The notes: generated by a model from the sequence alone, not told the origin. Positions 36,532 through 46,184 are shown, counted from the stretch's first letter. The stretch is DNA of 64,000 nucleotides from Bacillus sp. FJAT-28004 (GCF_001280845.1 NZ_LGHP01000001.1:677905-741904); one strand, 5' to 3'. Program-made: numbers and translations.

Positions 36532-37179
36532 ATGAACAAATGGAAAGTGATGCTAAGCGCTGTTGTTATCGCTGCTGCTTTGGCAGGCTGCGGAGCTCAG
36601 GATGAACAAGGTTCTTCCGATCAGCAAGTGGATGCTCAGGGCAAAGTACAGCGGAATGGAGCCAGAGCGGGTATGGGCCAGATGGGTGCACAAGCGGATT
36701 TGATGGGAAAAGTGAAATCGGTGGAAGGTCAAACGATTACCCTTTATAAATCGGCTATGGGACAAGGTGGTCCGGCGCAAGGTGACGGTACTGGCGGCAT
36801 GCCAGCAGTCGGTGAGGGACAACAACCGTCAGAAGGCGGTGAAATGCCAGCAGATGGTGAACCTCCGCAAGCACCCGCTGGGGATGGAACTGCTCCTGAA
36901 GGCGGCAGAATGAATATGGACGCCATGTTCACTGACGAGACGGTGGACATTCAGGTGACAGATACGACCAAAATCATTACAGTCACCTTCGAGAATGAAC
37001 AAATGGTGGAGAAGGAAATAGCGCTGGCTGATCTAAAAGCCGATGATATTTTGTCTATTATGCTAACAGACGATACTCAGGTTGCAGAATCCATTACCGT
37101 TCGCACTGGTGGTTTCGGCGGCGGAGCTGGCGGTAGACAGCCAAGGCAGCAAGAGCAGCAGACGACAACAACGCAATAG
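36532..37179 (+). CDS. Gly/Gln/Pro-rich lipoprotein
   Basis: A 215-residue predicted lipoprotein with lipobox LAGC and Cys20 as anchor. The middle is low complexity (Gly, Gln, Pro, Ala); two short conserved-looking beta segments remain, LMGKVKSVEGQTITLYKS near 62 and TTKIITVTFENEQMVEKEIALADLKADDILSI near 142-175, reminiscent of DUF5666-like small barrels. ATG 36532 is chosen over 36523, which lies only one base after AGGAG. A terminator follows. Function unknown. Confidence 0.75.
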   Translation: MNKWKVMLSAVVIAAALAGCGAQDEQGSSDQQVDAQGKVQRNGARAGMGQMGAQADLMGKVKSVEGQTITLYKSAMGQGGPAQGDGTGGMPAVGEGQQPSEGGEMPADGEPPQAPAGDGTAPEGGRMNMDAMFTDETVDIQVTDTTKIITVTFENEQMVEKEIALADLKADDILSIMLTDDTQVAESITVRTGGFGGGAGGRQPRQQEQQTTTTQ

Positions 37180-37202
37180 TGATCATTCTTATAGAAATAA
37201 GC

Positions 37203-37245
37203 AAAAAGCAGGGGATGCACTAACAGGTGCATCCCCTGCTTTTTG
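37203..37245. terminator. Bidirectional terminator
   Basis: AAAAAGCAGGGGATGCAC pairs perfectly with GTGCATCCCCTGCTTTTT around a 6-nt loop (18 bp). It ends the lipoprotein gene and the convergent ArsR-like gene. Confidence 0.95.
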
Positions 37246-37332
37246 CTGCGCATACGCATTTGACAGCCAGCCTTATCCAAAAATATGTCCATATCATCTA
37301 TAAATGCGGCATATGTTTGGTCGACCAAGCTG

Positions 37333-38232
37333 CTAATAAGCGACGTAAACCTGAATGTCCTGATCATAATTGCCGAATTGCTTGCCGAACATGCTTAATC
37401 CTCCGCTGTGGGTTGCGGTCTCTGGGGCACAAATACGGAATCTAATATCATCTCCGAAACCTACAGCAAGATCTGTAATCGTCCGATCAGACATACGAAT
37501 GCCATCGATGAAGGAGCCTTCCGAGTCGATGGTAATTTGTTTCAGCAAGCCATGCTGAGTCCCGAGGTCCCACCAACTTGGCGTATATACACCTTTTACT
37601 GCTCCAAAGTCCCCTGGGCATGTCCAAACTCCCAAAAAGATATCATTGATATAAAATGAAAGATCGGAAGGCCAGTTTTCGTTATAGGAGGGTGCTTCCG
37701 AGCAAATTTCAAGCGATATGGAAATGCTTTTTGCGCATTGCTTTCCAACTAAGTAATTGGGAATGCGATATTCAATATAGCCGCTTCCAAACCACAGATG
37801 GCATGCTTTAACATGCTCAGGGTCGGAGAAGTAGCGAGGATCATCAACCATGCCGATAATTTTGGTGTCTGATGTTAGTCCGCAAGTAGGTTTTACCTCG
37901 TAAGAGGAATACTGACCAATAGGTATGGATACGGCATACCTATTTTGGACGGTCTGCTCCTTCACACGGAATTGCAGCGTAGCTGAATCCAGTGTGAGAT
38001 GGCACACTTTTTGACGTCCTCTCGTACTTGGTACACTCTCTGTCGTTATAATGGATGCTTCCTCTAGTTTCTGAATATGTTTAGTAACGATTGCCGACGA
38101 AATGCCAAGCGCTTCAGCTATTTCTTTAATGTTCATCGGCTTAATATTTAATAATTCAATGATTTTCACTCTCGTGTCCGATGAAAAACATTCAAGAAAC
38201 TTGATATTTCGGCTGTTAACCTCTATGTTCAT
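37333..38232 (-). CDS. ArsR-type transcriptional regulator with large C-terminal domain
   Basis: A 299-residue protein with an ArsR-like winged helix in the first 90 residues (SSDTRVKIIELLNIKPMNIKEIAEALG and SSAIVTKHIQKLEEASII). About 200 further residues are rich in aromatic and Gly residues and look like a beta-sandwich (FYINDIFLGVWTCPGDFG, SGYIEYRIPNYL). This C-terminal part may bind a ligand, possibly a carbohydrate; that is inference. GAGGAA precedes the ATG. Canonical ArsR metal sensors are about 100 residues, so this is a distinct architecture. Confidence 0.75.
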   Translation of the reverse strand: MNIEVNSRNIKFLECFSSDTRVKIIELLNIKPMNIKEIAEALGISSAIVTKHIQKLEEASIITTESVPSTRGRQKVCHLTLDSATLQFRVKEQTVQNRYAVSIPIGQYSSYEVKPTCGLTSDTKIIGMVDDPRYFSDPEHVKACHLWFGSGYIEYRIPNYLVGKQCAKSISISLEICSEAPSYNENWPSDLSFYINDIFLGVWTCPGDFGAVKGVYTPSWWDLGTQHGLLKQITIDSEGSFIDGIRMSDRTITDLAVGFGDDIRFRICAPETATHSGGLSMFGKQFGNYDQDIQVYVAY

Positions 38233-38334
38233 CTATCGTTCCTCATTCCGTTTTCTTTGCTAACATTATATAATTCAAAAGTTAATTACACAACTCAAAT
38301 GTTTACTAGTCAATGTGTATGGATGTTATTAAAT

Positions 38335-38388
38335 AAAAAAAAGCGGGTGATCCTAATGGCCTGTACAGACCATAAGGATCACCCACTT
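38335..38388 (-). terminator. Terminator of small reverse-strand gene
   Basis: Read on the reverse strand, GTGGGTGATCCTTATGG pairs with CCATTAGGATCACCCGC with few mismatches, followed by eight T residues. Confidence 0.88.
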
Positions 38389-38415
38389 CGTATTTCGTTA
38401 TATGAGAAGATTGGA

Positions 38416-38643
38416 TTAATATAGGGAAATGGTTAGAGTGTCACGTTCGAAATAAGAATGAAGCGTTGCCTCACTGCCTACAATTTCTACGCTAATTAAT
38501 GATTTGATACATGTTTTAAGCGCGTTTTTGCCTGTTGTGAGTTTACGATTCAGTACTGCGGTCAATTTCTCAATAGCTTGCTTATTTGTATCTGTTAAAT
38601 AAACAGGTATCGTTTTATTTTGGAACATCAGCATCGTTTTCAT
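38416..38643 (-). CDS. Small protein of unknown function (75 aa)
   Basis: A 75-residue, mostly soluble protein with mixed charge (KTMLMFQNKTIPVYLTDTNK at the start and LTISLY at the end). GATGGAGGT stands 7-15 bp before ATG 38643, and a strong terminator follows, so it is a genuine transcription unit. No family was recognised. The length and beta-alpha-beta impression are compatible with a small regulator or spore protein, but nothing decides this. Confidence 0.65.
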   Translation of the reverse strand: MKTMLMFQNKTIPVYLTDTNKQAIEKLTAVLNRKLTTGKNALKTCIKSLISVEIVGSEATLHSYFERDTLTISLY

Positions 38644-38783
38644 AGTATGGACCTCCATCCCGCGAAGGATTTTTTTTTATAGTGTAACGTACAATTATTA
38701 AATAATTCTTAAAATTCGGTGAGTATTTGGTTACAAAGCTGTAACTTTTGCGTAAAAGACCAAATCATACACGATTTTTCTTA

Positions 38784-39695
38784 TTATGGACGACGATCCG
38801 ACGTTTCAAGCTGTTTTTTGCGGAACTGGGAAGGCGTGCATTTCATCATTTTGCGAAATACTTTGACGAAATAACTAATATGATCGAATCCGACATCAAG
38901 CGCCACAGCTGAAATTTTAAGCTCTGGCTTCAGAAGTAGCTCCGTTGCTTGTCTAATTCGATAAGCATTCAAATACTCAATTGGCGTTTGTCTGGTCATG
39001 GTCTTGAAGAAGCGGCAAAATTGTCCTTCGCTCATCGGAATTTGGTCAGCGATTTCTGCTATCCGTATAGGACGTTGGAAATGATTCTGCATATAGACTA
39101 TGGCGGTCTTTAGTCTGTCAATTTTTGTAGAGTCGGCATTGCTTGTTTCGCTGCGGTTGCAAAACTTATTTTGCGCGGCAATTTCATGAAGCATTAAATA
39201 AAAGTGCCCCTTCACCGCGGTCTCATGACCAGGCTGCTGACTTTGACATACCTTCATAATGCATTGCAAATGCTGAAGCAGCGCTATTTCCCAATCCGTT
39301 TTTGGCTGAATATGTCTAGGAAACGTTTTTTTCTTATCCTGAAGCGGTGAGATAAAGCGCTCCTGCACGGCATCGTAGCTGGCACTGGCGAGCAAATGAG
39401 TGTCGAACACGATTGCGCAAAAAGAACAGGCTGTAACTCCTCGTGCATGTCCAGCATGGATGTCGCCACCGTCTATAAAAACAGCCTCGCCTGCTATTAC
39501 AATGAAATAATCGGTATCAATCTGGAACAGCACTTCACCTTCAAGCACATAGAAAAACTCTGCTTCTGCATGCCAATGACAGTCCAGAACCGGGATGCCA
39601 GCCTCTTCATGTTCAATCCAGTAGGCGGCAAGCGGGAACATATTGTCGCCATGCAGCCGGTCTTCTTTTAAGGCATGCCTAGTTGTTTGATCCAT
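38784..39695 (-). CDS. AraC-family regulator with cupin sensor domain
   Basis: A 303-residue regulator. Residues about 20-110 form an AraC-binding cupin (CHWHAEAEFFYVLEGEVLF, GDIHAGH), and the last 100 residues carry two helix-turn-helices (RIAEIADQIPMSEGQFCRFFK and SAVALDVGFDHISYFVKVFRK). GGAGG lies upstream of the ATG. It is divergently transcribed from the alpha-xylosidase gene across about 170 bp, so it probably activates that gene in response to a sugar. Confidence 0.9.
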   Translation of the reverse strand: MDQTTRHALKEDRLHGDNMFPLAAYWIEHEEAGIPVLDCHWHAEAEFFYVLEGEVLFQIDTDYFIVIAGEAVFIDGGDIHAGHARGVTACSFCAIVFDTHLLASASYDAVQERFISPLQDKKKTFPRHIQPKTDWEIALLQHLQCIMKVCQSQQPGHETAVKGHFYLMLHEIAAQNKFCNRSETSNADSTKIDRLKTAIVYMQNHFQRPIRIAEIADQIPMSEGQFCRFFKTMTRQTPIEYLNAYRIRQATELLLKPELKISAVALDVGFDHISYFVKVFRKMMKCTPSQFRKKQLETSDRRP

Positions 39696-39866
39696 TTTGG
39701 AAGGCCTCCAGTGCTAGATGCGAGTTAGTTGCTAATCATTAGAGGCGTATCGTCAAAATAGTGCTATAGATGAGCATTATTCTGTTAGAATTATTCGATT
39801 AATTATCAGTATAATGCAAATATATAGGATTGCAAATAAAACTAAACAGGAAAGTTGGTTCAGTCC

Positions 39867-42188
39867 ATGAAATTTACAGACGGCAACTGGCTCATTCGTG
39901 ATGAATACAAAATATTAGGGGCCGTACAGGTCCATGATTTCGAGCATGAGGATGGCAAGCTGACTGCTTATGCATCGCCACAGCCTATCTATAATCGATC
40001 AAATATGCTGGATACGATGTTATTAACGGTACATTTTCATTCTCCGCTGCCAGGCATTATCGGCGTTAAGCTCGTGCATCATGCTGGAGTTAGGGAACGT
40101 GGTCCAGTCTTTGAGTTGTCCTCACAAACCGGCGATCATGTTGTTATAGAAGAAAACGATGAGGAAGCTGTTCTAACAAGCGGAAGTCTCAGCGTTCATA
40201 TACGCAAAGGACCAGTATGGGCAGTGGATTTCTATCGCGGGGGCGAGCGCATTACGGGCAGCACGCAAAAATCGATGGCCTACATTAAAGAAGATAACGG
40301 CAATACCTATATGCGCGAAGAATTGGATGTTGGCGTTGGCGAGTGGGTATACGGCTTGGGTGAGCGCTTTACGCCATTCGTAAGAAATGGACAAGTCGTC
40401 GATCTCTGGAACAAAGACGGAGGCACAAGCTCCGAGCAATCCTACAAAAATATTCCTTTCTACATGACAAATAAGGGTTATGGCGTATTCGTCAATCATC
40501 CAGAGCTCGTATCATTTGAGATCGCTTCGGAGAAAGTAAAGAAGGTACAGTTCAGTGTGGCAGGGGAGTCACTCGAATATTTCATTATCGATGGTCCTAG
40601 CATGAAGGATGTTCTTCATAAATATACGGATTTGACAGGCAAGCCATCTTTGCCGCCAGCATGGACTTTTGGATTATGGCTTACAACTTCATTCACGACT
40701 AACTATGATGAAGCAACAGTTAATTCTTTTGTTGACGGCATGGCAGAACGCGATCTGCCTTTGCATGTGTTCCACTTCGATTGTTTTTGGATGCGTGAGT
40801 TCCATTGGACAGACTTTAAATGGGATGAGCGGGTATTCCCAGACCCAGTCGGAATGCTGTCACGCTTGAAAGAAAAGGGACTTAAAATTTGCGTGTGGAT
40901 CAATCCATACATCGCGCAGCGCTCGCGCTTGTTCGAGGAAGGCAAACGAAATGGCTATTTGGTGAAAAAACCAAGTGGAGACGTATGGCAATGGGATTTA
41001 TGGCAGCCTGGAATGGCGCTTGTTGATTTCACGAACCCCGCAGCATGCAAGTGGTACGCCAGCTATTTGCGTGAGCTAGTCGATATGGGCGTTGATAGCT
41101 TCAAAACCGACTTCGGTGAGCGCATCCCAACAGATGTGGCTTACTTTGACGGCTCCGATCCGATGAAAATGCACAATTATTACACTCAGCTTTATAACAA
41201 AGTTGTATTTGAAGTGCTTGAAGAGAAGCTTGGCAAAAACGAAGCAGCTCTGTTTGCACGTTCAGCTACGGCTGGCGGTCAGAAATTTCCTGTACATTGG
41301 GGCGGCGATTGTTATGCGGATTATGAATCCATGGCAGAAAGTTTGCGCGGCGGTCTGTCGCTTGGTATGTCAGGCTTCGGCTTCTGGAGCCACGATATTG
41401 GCGGATTCGAGAATACTGCGCCAGAGCATGTATTCAAACGTTGGTTAGCATTTGGCTTGCTGTCCAGCCATAGCCGCCTGCATGGAAGCAAATCGTACAG
41501 GGTGCCTTGGGCATACGATACGGAAGCGGTAGATGTAACGCGTTTCTTCACGAAGCTGAAATGCCGTATCATGCCGTATTTGTTCAACACGGCTGTTCAA
41601 GCTACCGAACTTGGTTTGCCTTCGATGCGTGCCATGGTGCTTGAATTCCCTGAAGATCCGACCAGCGAAATGGTTGATCGTCAATACATGCTTGGCGATT
41701 CATTGCTGGTAGCTCCTATTTTTAACGAGCAGGGTAATGTTACTTATTATTTGCCTGCAGGAAAATGGACACATTTGCTGTCCGGTGAAATTGTAGAGGG
41801 CGGATCATGGCGTAAAGAAAAGTATGATTTCTTTAGCCTTCCATTGTTCGTACGTCCAAATTCAATTATTGCGCTTGGAGCAAATGATGTTAGACCAGAT
41901 TATGATTACGCGGATGGCGTTCAGTTTGAGCTTTATAATCTAGAAGACGGAGCAACTGCCGCAACTACAGTTCGTACTATTAAAGGCGAAACAGAAATGA
42001 CGATATCGGTGAGCCGCCAAGGTGAAGCGATTACTGTTCAAATGGAGGGCAGCGGCAAACCGTTATCGTTGGCACTGAAGGGTCTTGGGCTTATTCGATC
42101 GGTAGAGGGCGTAAAAGCTGATGTAAATGATACGGTTATACACATTGCAGGTGGACCTAAGCAGCTTGAGTTTACTATTCATATCTAA
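39867..42188 (+). CDS. yicI: GH31 alpha-xylosidase (YicI type)
   Basis: A 773-residue cytoplasmic GH31 enzyme predicted to release alpha-xylose from isoprimeverose-type oligosaccharides. The nucleophile is Asp415 in FKTDFGERIPTDV and the acid/base Asp481 in HWGGDCYADYESMAESL; both motifs match the YicI subgroup, as does GFGFWSHDIGGFE. An N-terminal beta-sandwich precedes the barrel and two C-terminal beta domains follow. ATG 39867 has AGGAAAG upstream; TTG 39855 is an alternative. The divergent AraC regulator is the likely controller. Substrate could also be another alpha-glucoside. Confidence 0.9.
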   Translation: MKFTDGNWLIRDEYKILGAVQVHDFEHEDGKLTAYASPQPIYNRSNMLDTMLLTVHFHSPLPGIIGVKLVHHAGVRERGPVFELSSQTGDHVVIEENDEEAVLTSGSLSVHIRKGPVWAVDFYRGGERITGSTQKSMAYIKEDNGNTYMREELDVGVGEWVYGLGERFTPFVRNGQVVDLWNKDGGTSSEQSYKNIPFYMTNKGYGVFVNHPELVSFEIASEKVKKVQFSVAGESLEYFIIDGPSMKDVLHKYTDLTGKPSLPPAWTFGLWLTTSFTTNYDEATVNSFVDGMAERDLPLHVFHFDCFWMREFHWTDFKWDERVFPDPVGMLSRLKEKGLKICVWINPYIAQRSRLFEEGKRNGYLVKKPSGDVWQWDLWQPGMALVDFTNPAACKWYASYLRELVDMGVDSFKTDFGERIPTDVAYFDGSDPMKMHNYYTQLYNKVVFEVLEEKLGKNEAALFARSATAGGQKFPVHWGGDCYADYESMAESLRGGLSLGMSGFGFWSHDIGGFENTAPEHVFKRWLAFGLLSSHSRLHGSKSYRVPWAYDTEAVDVTRFFTKLKCRIMPYLFNTAVQATELGLPSMRAMVLEFPEDPTSEMVDRQYMLGDSLLVAPIFNEQGNVTYYLPAGKWTHLLSGEIVEGGSWRKEKYDFFSLPLFVRPNSIIALGANDVRPDYDYADGVQFELYNLEDGATAATTVRTIKGETEMTISVSRQGEAITVQMEGSGKPLSLALKGLGLIRSVEGVKADVNDTVIHIAGGPKQLEFTIHI

Positions 42189-42195
42189 AAAATAA

Positions 42196-42251
42196 AGAGG
42201 TAGCTTTGCCACAGCCATTTGGAGGCTAGGCCCAAAGCTACCCCTTTTTTT
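42196..42251 (+). terminator. Terminator after alpha-xylosidase gene
   Basis: AGGTAGCTTTG pairs with CAAAGCTACC around a 24-nt loop, with seven T residues after. Confidence 0.85.
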
Positions 42252-42394
42252 GTACTGTTGTACAAGCATAAGCCAAAATCGCATAAGAAAAGACTAATAA
42301 TATAGCTAGTTTTCGCTTATGACTGTCGATATAATAAAGATCAGAAAACAAAATCAAATACAACAAATAATAAATATAAGGGAGTGCAGCTCAC

Positions 42395-43165
42395 ATGTCA
42401 CGAATGAATATTGGTTTACAGATGTACACGTTAAGAGACGCTACCGCACAAGATTTTGAAGGTACGCTTCGTAAAGTTGCTGCTATGGGTTATGAAGGCG
42501 TAGAATTTGCAGGATACGGCGATATCAAAGCCGAAGACATGCGCGACCTGCTGCAGGAGTTGAACTTGAAAGCAATCGGCAGCCACATTGGCTTGCATCT
42601 GCTTGAAGGTAATCTAGATGAGGAAATAGCTTATCTTCAAACTATTGGAGCTAAATATGCAATTTGTCCTTGGTTGCCGGTTGATGCTCGTGATACAGAA
42701 GCATGGCGCGGACATCTTGTGAAATTTGAAGAGTATGGAAAGCGTTTCCGCGAAGCAGGCATTTCTTTTGCTTATCATAATCATGAATTCGAATTTGAAG
42801 TTGAAATCGATGGCCAAATCGTATTTGACGCTTTGTATGAGCGGATTGATCCGCAATACCTACAAGTTGAAATGGATATTGGCTGGGTACAATACTCCGG
42901 TGTAGATCCACTTGCTTACATTGCGAAATACGCAGGACGTTTGCCGCTTCTACATCTGAAGGACTTCCGCGCAGGTGAGAAGGGTCAACAAATCGATACG
43001 GTAGAGCTTGGTCGTGGCGACTTGCCGCTTCTTCCTATTATTGATGCTGCATCGAAAGCATCTGTAGAATGGATTATTGTTGAGCAGGACACATGTGCGA
43101 ATCCTCCGCTGGAAGCTGTTGCAGAAAGCATGGAATGGTTGAAATCAAATTTTTTGAGCAAATAA
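42395..43165 (+). CDS. Sugar phosphate isomerase/epimerase (AP-endonuclease 2 fold)
   Basis: A 256-residue TIM-barrel protein of the xylose isomerase-like superfamily, starting MNIGLQMYTLRD. Metal-ligand candidates include the Glu of GYEGVEFAGYG, His and Glu of YHNHEFEFE, Asp of MDIGWVQ, His of LLHLKDFR, and Glu of IIVEQD. Such proteins often isomerise or epimerise sugars or inositols. It is cotranscribed with the following Gfo/Idh/MocA dehydrogenase (31-bp gap), a common pairing in sugar oxidation pathways. Exact reaction unknown. Confidence 0.85.
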   Translation: MSRMNIGLQMYTLRDATAQDFEGTLRKVAAMGYEGVEFAGYGDIKAEDMRDLLQELNLKAIGSHIGLHLLEGNLDEEIAYLQTIGAKYAICPWLPVDARDTEAWRGHLVKFEEYGKRFREAGISFAYHNHEFEFEVEIDGQIVFDALYERIDPQYLQVEMDIGWVQYSGVDPLAYIAKYAGRLPLLHLKDFRAGEKGQQIDTVELGRGDLPLLPIIDAASKASVEWIIVEQDTCANPPLEAVAESMEWLKSNFLSK

Positions 43166-43196
43166 TCTAATTAATAATAGACAGGGGAAAATATTC

Positions 43197-44219
43197 ATGT
43201 CAAAAGTACGTGTAGCAGTTGTAGGTTGCGGATCCATTTCGAAATACCGTCACATCCCGGAATATGCGGCGCATGATAATGTTGAGCTCGTTGCATTCGT
43301 AGATCCAATTATCGAGCGCGCAGAACTTTATGCAAATTTGCATGGCGGCAAAGCGTTTGCTGATTTTGAAACGATGCTTGCAGAAATTAAACCTGATGCA
43401 GTGAGCGTATGTACGCCAAATGCATTGCATGCTCCAATGTCCATTACGGCAGCTAATGCTGGCGCTCATGTCCTTGTTGAGAAACCAATGGCTGTAACTG
43501 ACGAAGAAGCAGAAGCGATGATCGAAGCAGCTAAGAAAAACGGCGTTCACTTGATGGTTGGACATAACCAACGCTTCATGCCTCCTCATATAAAAGCAAA
43601 GCAAGTACTGCAATCAGGCATTCTAGGCAAAGTGCTTACATTCCGCACATCCTTTGGTCACCCAGGTCCGGATGGCTGGAGCATCGATGGCGCAAACAGC
43701 TGGTTCTTCCGTAAGCCAGAAGCAATTATGGGCGCAATGGGCGATCTAGGCGTTCATAAATCCGATCTTATTCGCTGGATGCTTGACGACGAAGTTTCAG
43801 AAGTAGCTGGATTTGTTGGCACGCTTGATAAGAAGGGTACTGAAGTTGATGATAATGCATCATGCTTGCTACGTATGAAGAGTGGCGCAATCGGTACGCT
43901 TGTAGCTAGCTGGACTTACTACAAGGGTGAGGACAACAGCACAATTTTGTGGTGTGAGAACGGCGTAATGAAAATCGGTACGCATCCTGATGATCAAGTG
44001 ATTGTAGAATTGCGCAACGGAACGGTTGAGAAGCATAAAGTTGGCGCAATCTCGACTAACGATAAGCAAGAGACAAGCGGAGTAGTCAATGCCTTCTTGG
44101 AAAGCATTCTTACGAACACAACGCCTGCTGTAAGCGGTGAAGATGGTCGTGCTTCTTTGAAAGTCATTTTGAGTGCATTCGAGTCACAAGCAACAGGAAA
44201 ATTCATAAGCGTAAATTAA
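43197..44219 (+). CDS. Gfo/Idh/MocA-family NAD(P)-dependent dehydrogenase
   Basis: A 340-residue oxidoreductase with an N-terminal Rossmann fold (VAVVGCGSISKYRHIPEY, residues 5-22), the EKPMAVTDEEAEAM motif carrying the conserved Lys-Pro near residue 97, and a GDLGVHKSDLIRWML motif near residue 181 with Asp and His used in catalysis in this family. AGGGGA precedes the ATG. It likely oxidises a sugar or inositol made or used with the upstream isomerase-like protein. A terminator closes the pair. Confidence 0.87.
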   Translation: MSKVRVAVVGCGSISKYRHIPEYAAHDNVELVAFVDPIIERAELYANLHGGKAFADFETMLAEIKPDAVSVCTPNALHAPMSITAANAGAHVLVEKPMAVTDEEAEAMIEAAKKNGVHLMVGHNQRFMPPHIKAKQVLQSGILGKVLTFRTSFGHPGPDGWSIDGANSWFFRKPEAIMGAMGDLGVHKSDLIRWMLDDEVSEVAGFVGTLDKKGTEVDDNASCLLRMKSGAIGTLVASWTYYKGEDNSTILWCENGVMKIGTHPDDQVIVELRNGTVEKHKVGAISTNDKQETSGVVNAFLESILTNTTPAVSGEDGRASLKVILSAFESQATGKFISVN

Positions 44220-44226
44220 TGTACAG

Positions 44227-44278
44227 GAATACCTTCGACCGACGCGCATAAGCCTTCAGGTTGGAGGTATTCTTTTTT
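44227..44278 (+). terminator. Terminator after dehydrogenase gene
   Basis: GAATACCTTC-ACC pairs with GGT-GGAGGTATTC, followed by six T residues. Confidence 0.85.
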
Positions 44279-44435
44279 GCACACTATCTTGCATTATAGA
44301 ATAGCGTGTGGTAAATTATACAGAAGAAGGAATAACTATACGAAGCTATACTGCATTAATTAATAGTAAGTTATGATTAGTATCTTTCCACATACAATAC
44401 CGATGAACTAGAACTTCAATGATGGAGGACACGAA

Positions 44436-44756
44436 ATGAACATTCAATTTAAAAAGGGCGTGCTTGAAATATGCGTCCTTGTACTCGCGACAAGAGGAGA
44501 TCGATACGGTTATGAGTTAGCTGTTAAAATTTCCGAAAAGTTCGAGGTAGCAGTAGGCAGCGTTTATCCTTTACTAAGCAGATTGACACAGGATGGTTAT
44601 TTCTCTACGTACTTGAAGGAGTCCACAGAAGGCCCGCCTCGGAAGTACTATCAATTAACAGCAGAGGGCTGGAGTCATATGCGCAGATTAATTGCAGAAT
44701 GGGAAAGTTTCACACAATCCGTAAATGAAATTGTAGAGGAAGGTTTAAGACCATGA
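44436..44756 (+). CDS. PadR-family transcriptional regulator
   Basis: A 106-residue PadR regulator: winged helix with GDRYGYELAVKISEKFEVAVGSVYPLLSRLTQDGYF and the wing region EGPPRKYYQLTAEG. GATGGAGGA precedes the ATG. Its stop overlaps the next start (ATGA). In this gene set the PadR protein normally represses its own operon, which here includes the HAAS/DUF1700 and DUF4097 proteins. Confidence 0.92.
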   Translation: MNIQFKKGVLEICVLVLATRGDRYGYELAVKISEKFEVAVGSVYPLLSRLTQDGYFSTYLKESTEGPPRKYYQLTAEGWSHMRRLIAEWESFTQSVNEIVEEGLRP

Positions 44757-45310
44757 CGACAAGAGATCGATATATGTTGGAGCTTGAGAGCATGCTCAAA
44801 GTAATACCAGAGGTGCAGCGTAAGGAATGGCTGTACGATTATTACCTTCATTTTCAACAAGCGGTTGAGAATGGTCAAAGCGAGGAGCAAGCGGCAAGTG
44901 AGCTTGGAGATCCGCGAATGATTGCGAATGAACTATTGCTGGGATACCGGGTCGGTCAGGCAGAGACGAACAAGGGCTTCGGAAAACTCTCAAAAGCAGT
45001 ATTTGCAACAGCAAGCCTTGGTTTATTCAATATCATCTTCGTTCTAGGTCCCTATCTGGCTTTGGCGGGGGTCATTATCGCTTTATGGGCGTCGGCTTTA
45101 GGGATTGGCGTTGGAGGTATCGGAATCGTGGTAGAGAGCTTGTGGAACGGCACATTCACTAAGCCACAGGCATTAACAATAGGCTTGATTACCACTTCCA
45201 TTACGATTTTACTCATCATCGGCTTAAAGGCACTCACAACTTCCTTCTATAAGATGACTTTAAAATATTTGAAATTCAACACAAGAATTGTAAAGGGGAA
45301 TAATAAATGA
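44753..45310 (+). CDS. HAAS/DUF1700-domain membrane protein
   Basis: A 185-residue protein with an N-terminal helical HAAS domain (ELESMLKVIPEVQRKEWLYDYYLHFQQAVENGQSEEQAASELGDP) and three hydrophobic segments at about 80-175. Proteins of this kind are paired with PadR and DUF4097 in Firmicutes and are thought to act in envelope sensing. Both ends overlap neighbours by ATGA, so translation of the three genes is coupled. Confidence 0.88.
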   Translation: MTTRDRYMLELESMLKVIPEVQRKEWLYDYYLHFQQAVENGQSEEQAASELGDPRMIANELLLGYRVGQAETNKGFGKLSKAVFATASLGLFNIIFVLGPYLALAGVIIALWASALGIGVGGIGIVVESLWNGTFTKPQALTIGLITTSITILLIIGLKALTTSFYKMTLKYLKFNTRIVKGNNK

Positions 45311-46146
45311 GAAAATTGGCGGCTGTAGCTTTAGTTTTATTAGGTATAGGAGTGCTTTGCGCGTTTTTTGTATTCGATAAGGATGATATTGTAACAAAGT
45401 TTCAGGGGGAAACTTATTTACAGGAGAAAAGTGTTGATGCGTCGGCCATCCGATCGATCAAGACGGAAACCGATACGTTTAATGTCACATTAACGCCTGG
45501 TACATCAAATGATATTAAGGTACGGCTAGAGGGAGACGTAAGCAAAAAACTTGTTGAGGATATTATATTTACAGCTATTCCAAAGGGAGACACGCTTTAT
45601 ATCAAGGGAGATACGAAGGATCGATTTTCTATAGGTATTAGTATCATCAACCTGAAGATGACGGTAGAACTGCCAGCAAAGCTTTGGGACTCCATTAATA
45701 TCGAGACGGATACCGGCAATATTGTGATTGATCAGCTGGAAGCGGACAAATTGAATTTAAAATCAGATACCGGCAATCTGAAATTATCGAATTATGTGAC
45801 TAAGGAATTTGTTTTTAAAACAGATACAGGAAATATTACTTTGACAGATGGAAAAGGCAGCTTGAAAGGCGAAACAGACACTGGGAATGTGCGTGTGGAG
45901 TCTGACGAATTGCTAAACGATATTGCAGTTAAGACTGATACGGGCAATATCATCATTAATGTAGACAAAGATCCTGTCTCCGCAGCCATTAACATCAAGA
46001 AGGATACCGGAAACACGGATGTTGAATGGGATGGCTTCTCGTTTAATAAGGAGTCCGATACGTATGTAGAAGGAATGATCGGCAGCGGTGATATTAAGAT
46101 TGACCTGGAGTCGGATACAGGTAATTTCAAACTAGGCAACCGATAA
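45307..46146 (+). CDS. DUF4097 repeat protein with N-terminal anchor
   Basis: A 279-residue protein with one N-terminal transmembrane helix (about 3-22) and a DUF4097 region built from repeated beta-strands centred on the motif DTGN, which occurs seven times between about residues 139 and 275 at intervals of 17-27 residues. This fits a right-handed beta-helix displayed outside the membrane. It is the last gene of the PadR/HAAS/DUF4097 operon. The biochemical role is unknown. Confidence 0.87.
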   Translation: MRKLAAVALVLLGIGVLCAFFVFDKDDIVTKFQGETYLQEKSVDASAIRSIKTETDTFNVTLTPGTSNDIKVRLEGDVSKKLVEDIIFTAIPKGDTLYIKGDTKDRFSIGISIINLKMTVELPAKLWDSINIETDTGNIVIDQLEADKLNLKSDTGNLKLSNYVTKEFVFKTDTGNITLTDGKGSLKGETDTGNVRVESDELLNDIAVKTDTGNIIINVDKDPVSAAINIKKDTGNTDVEWDGFSFNKESDTYVEGMIGSGDIKIDLESDTGNFKLGNR

Positions 46147-46184
46147 GCAAGAGCAAAAGCATATAGAATCTATTCAATGATAAG

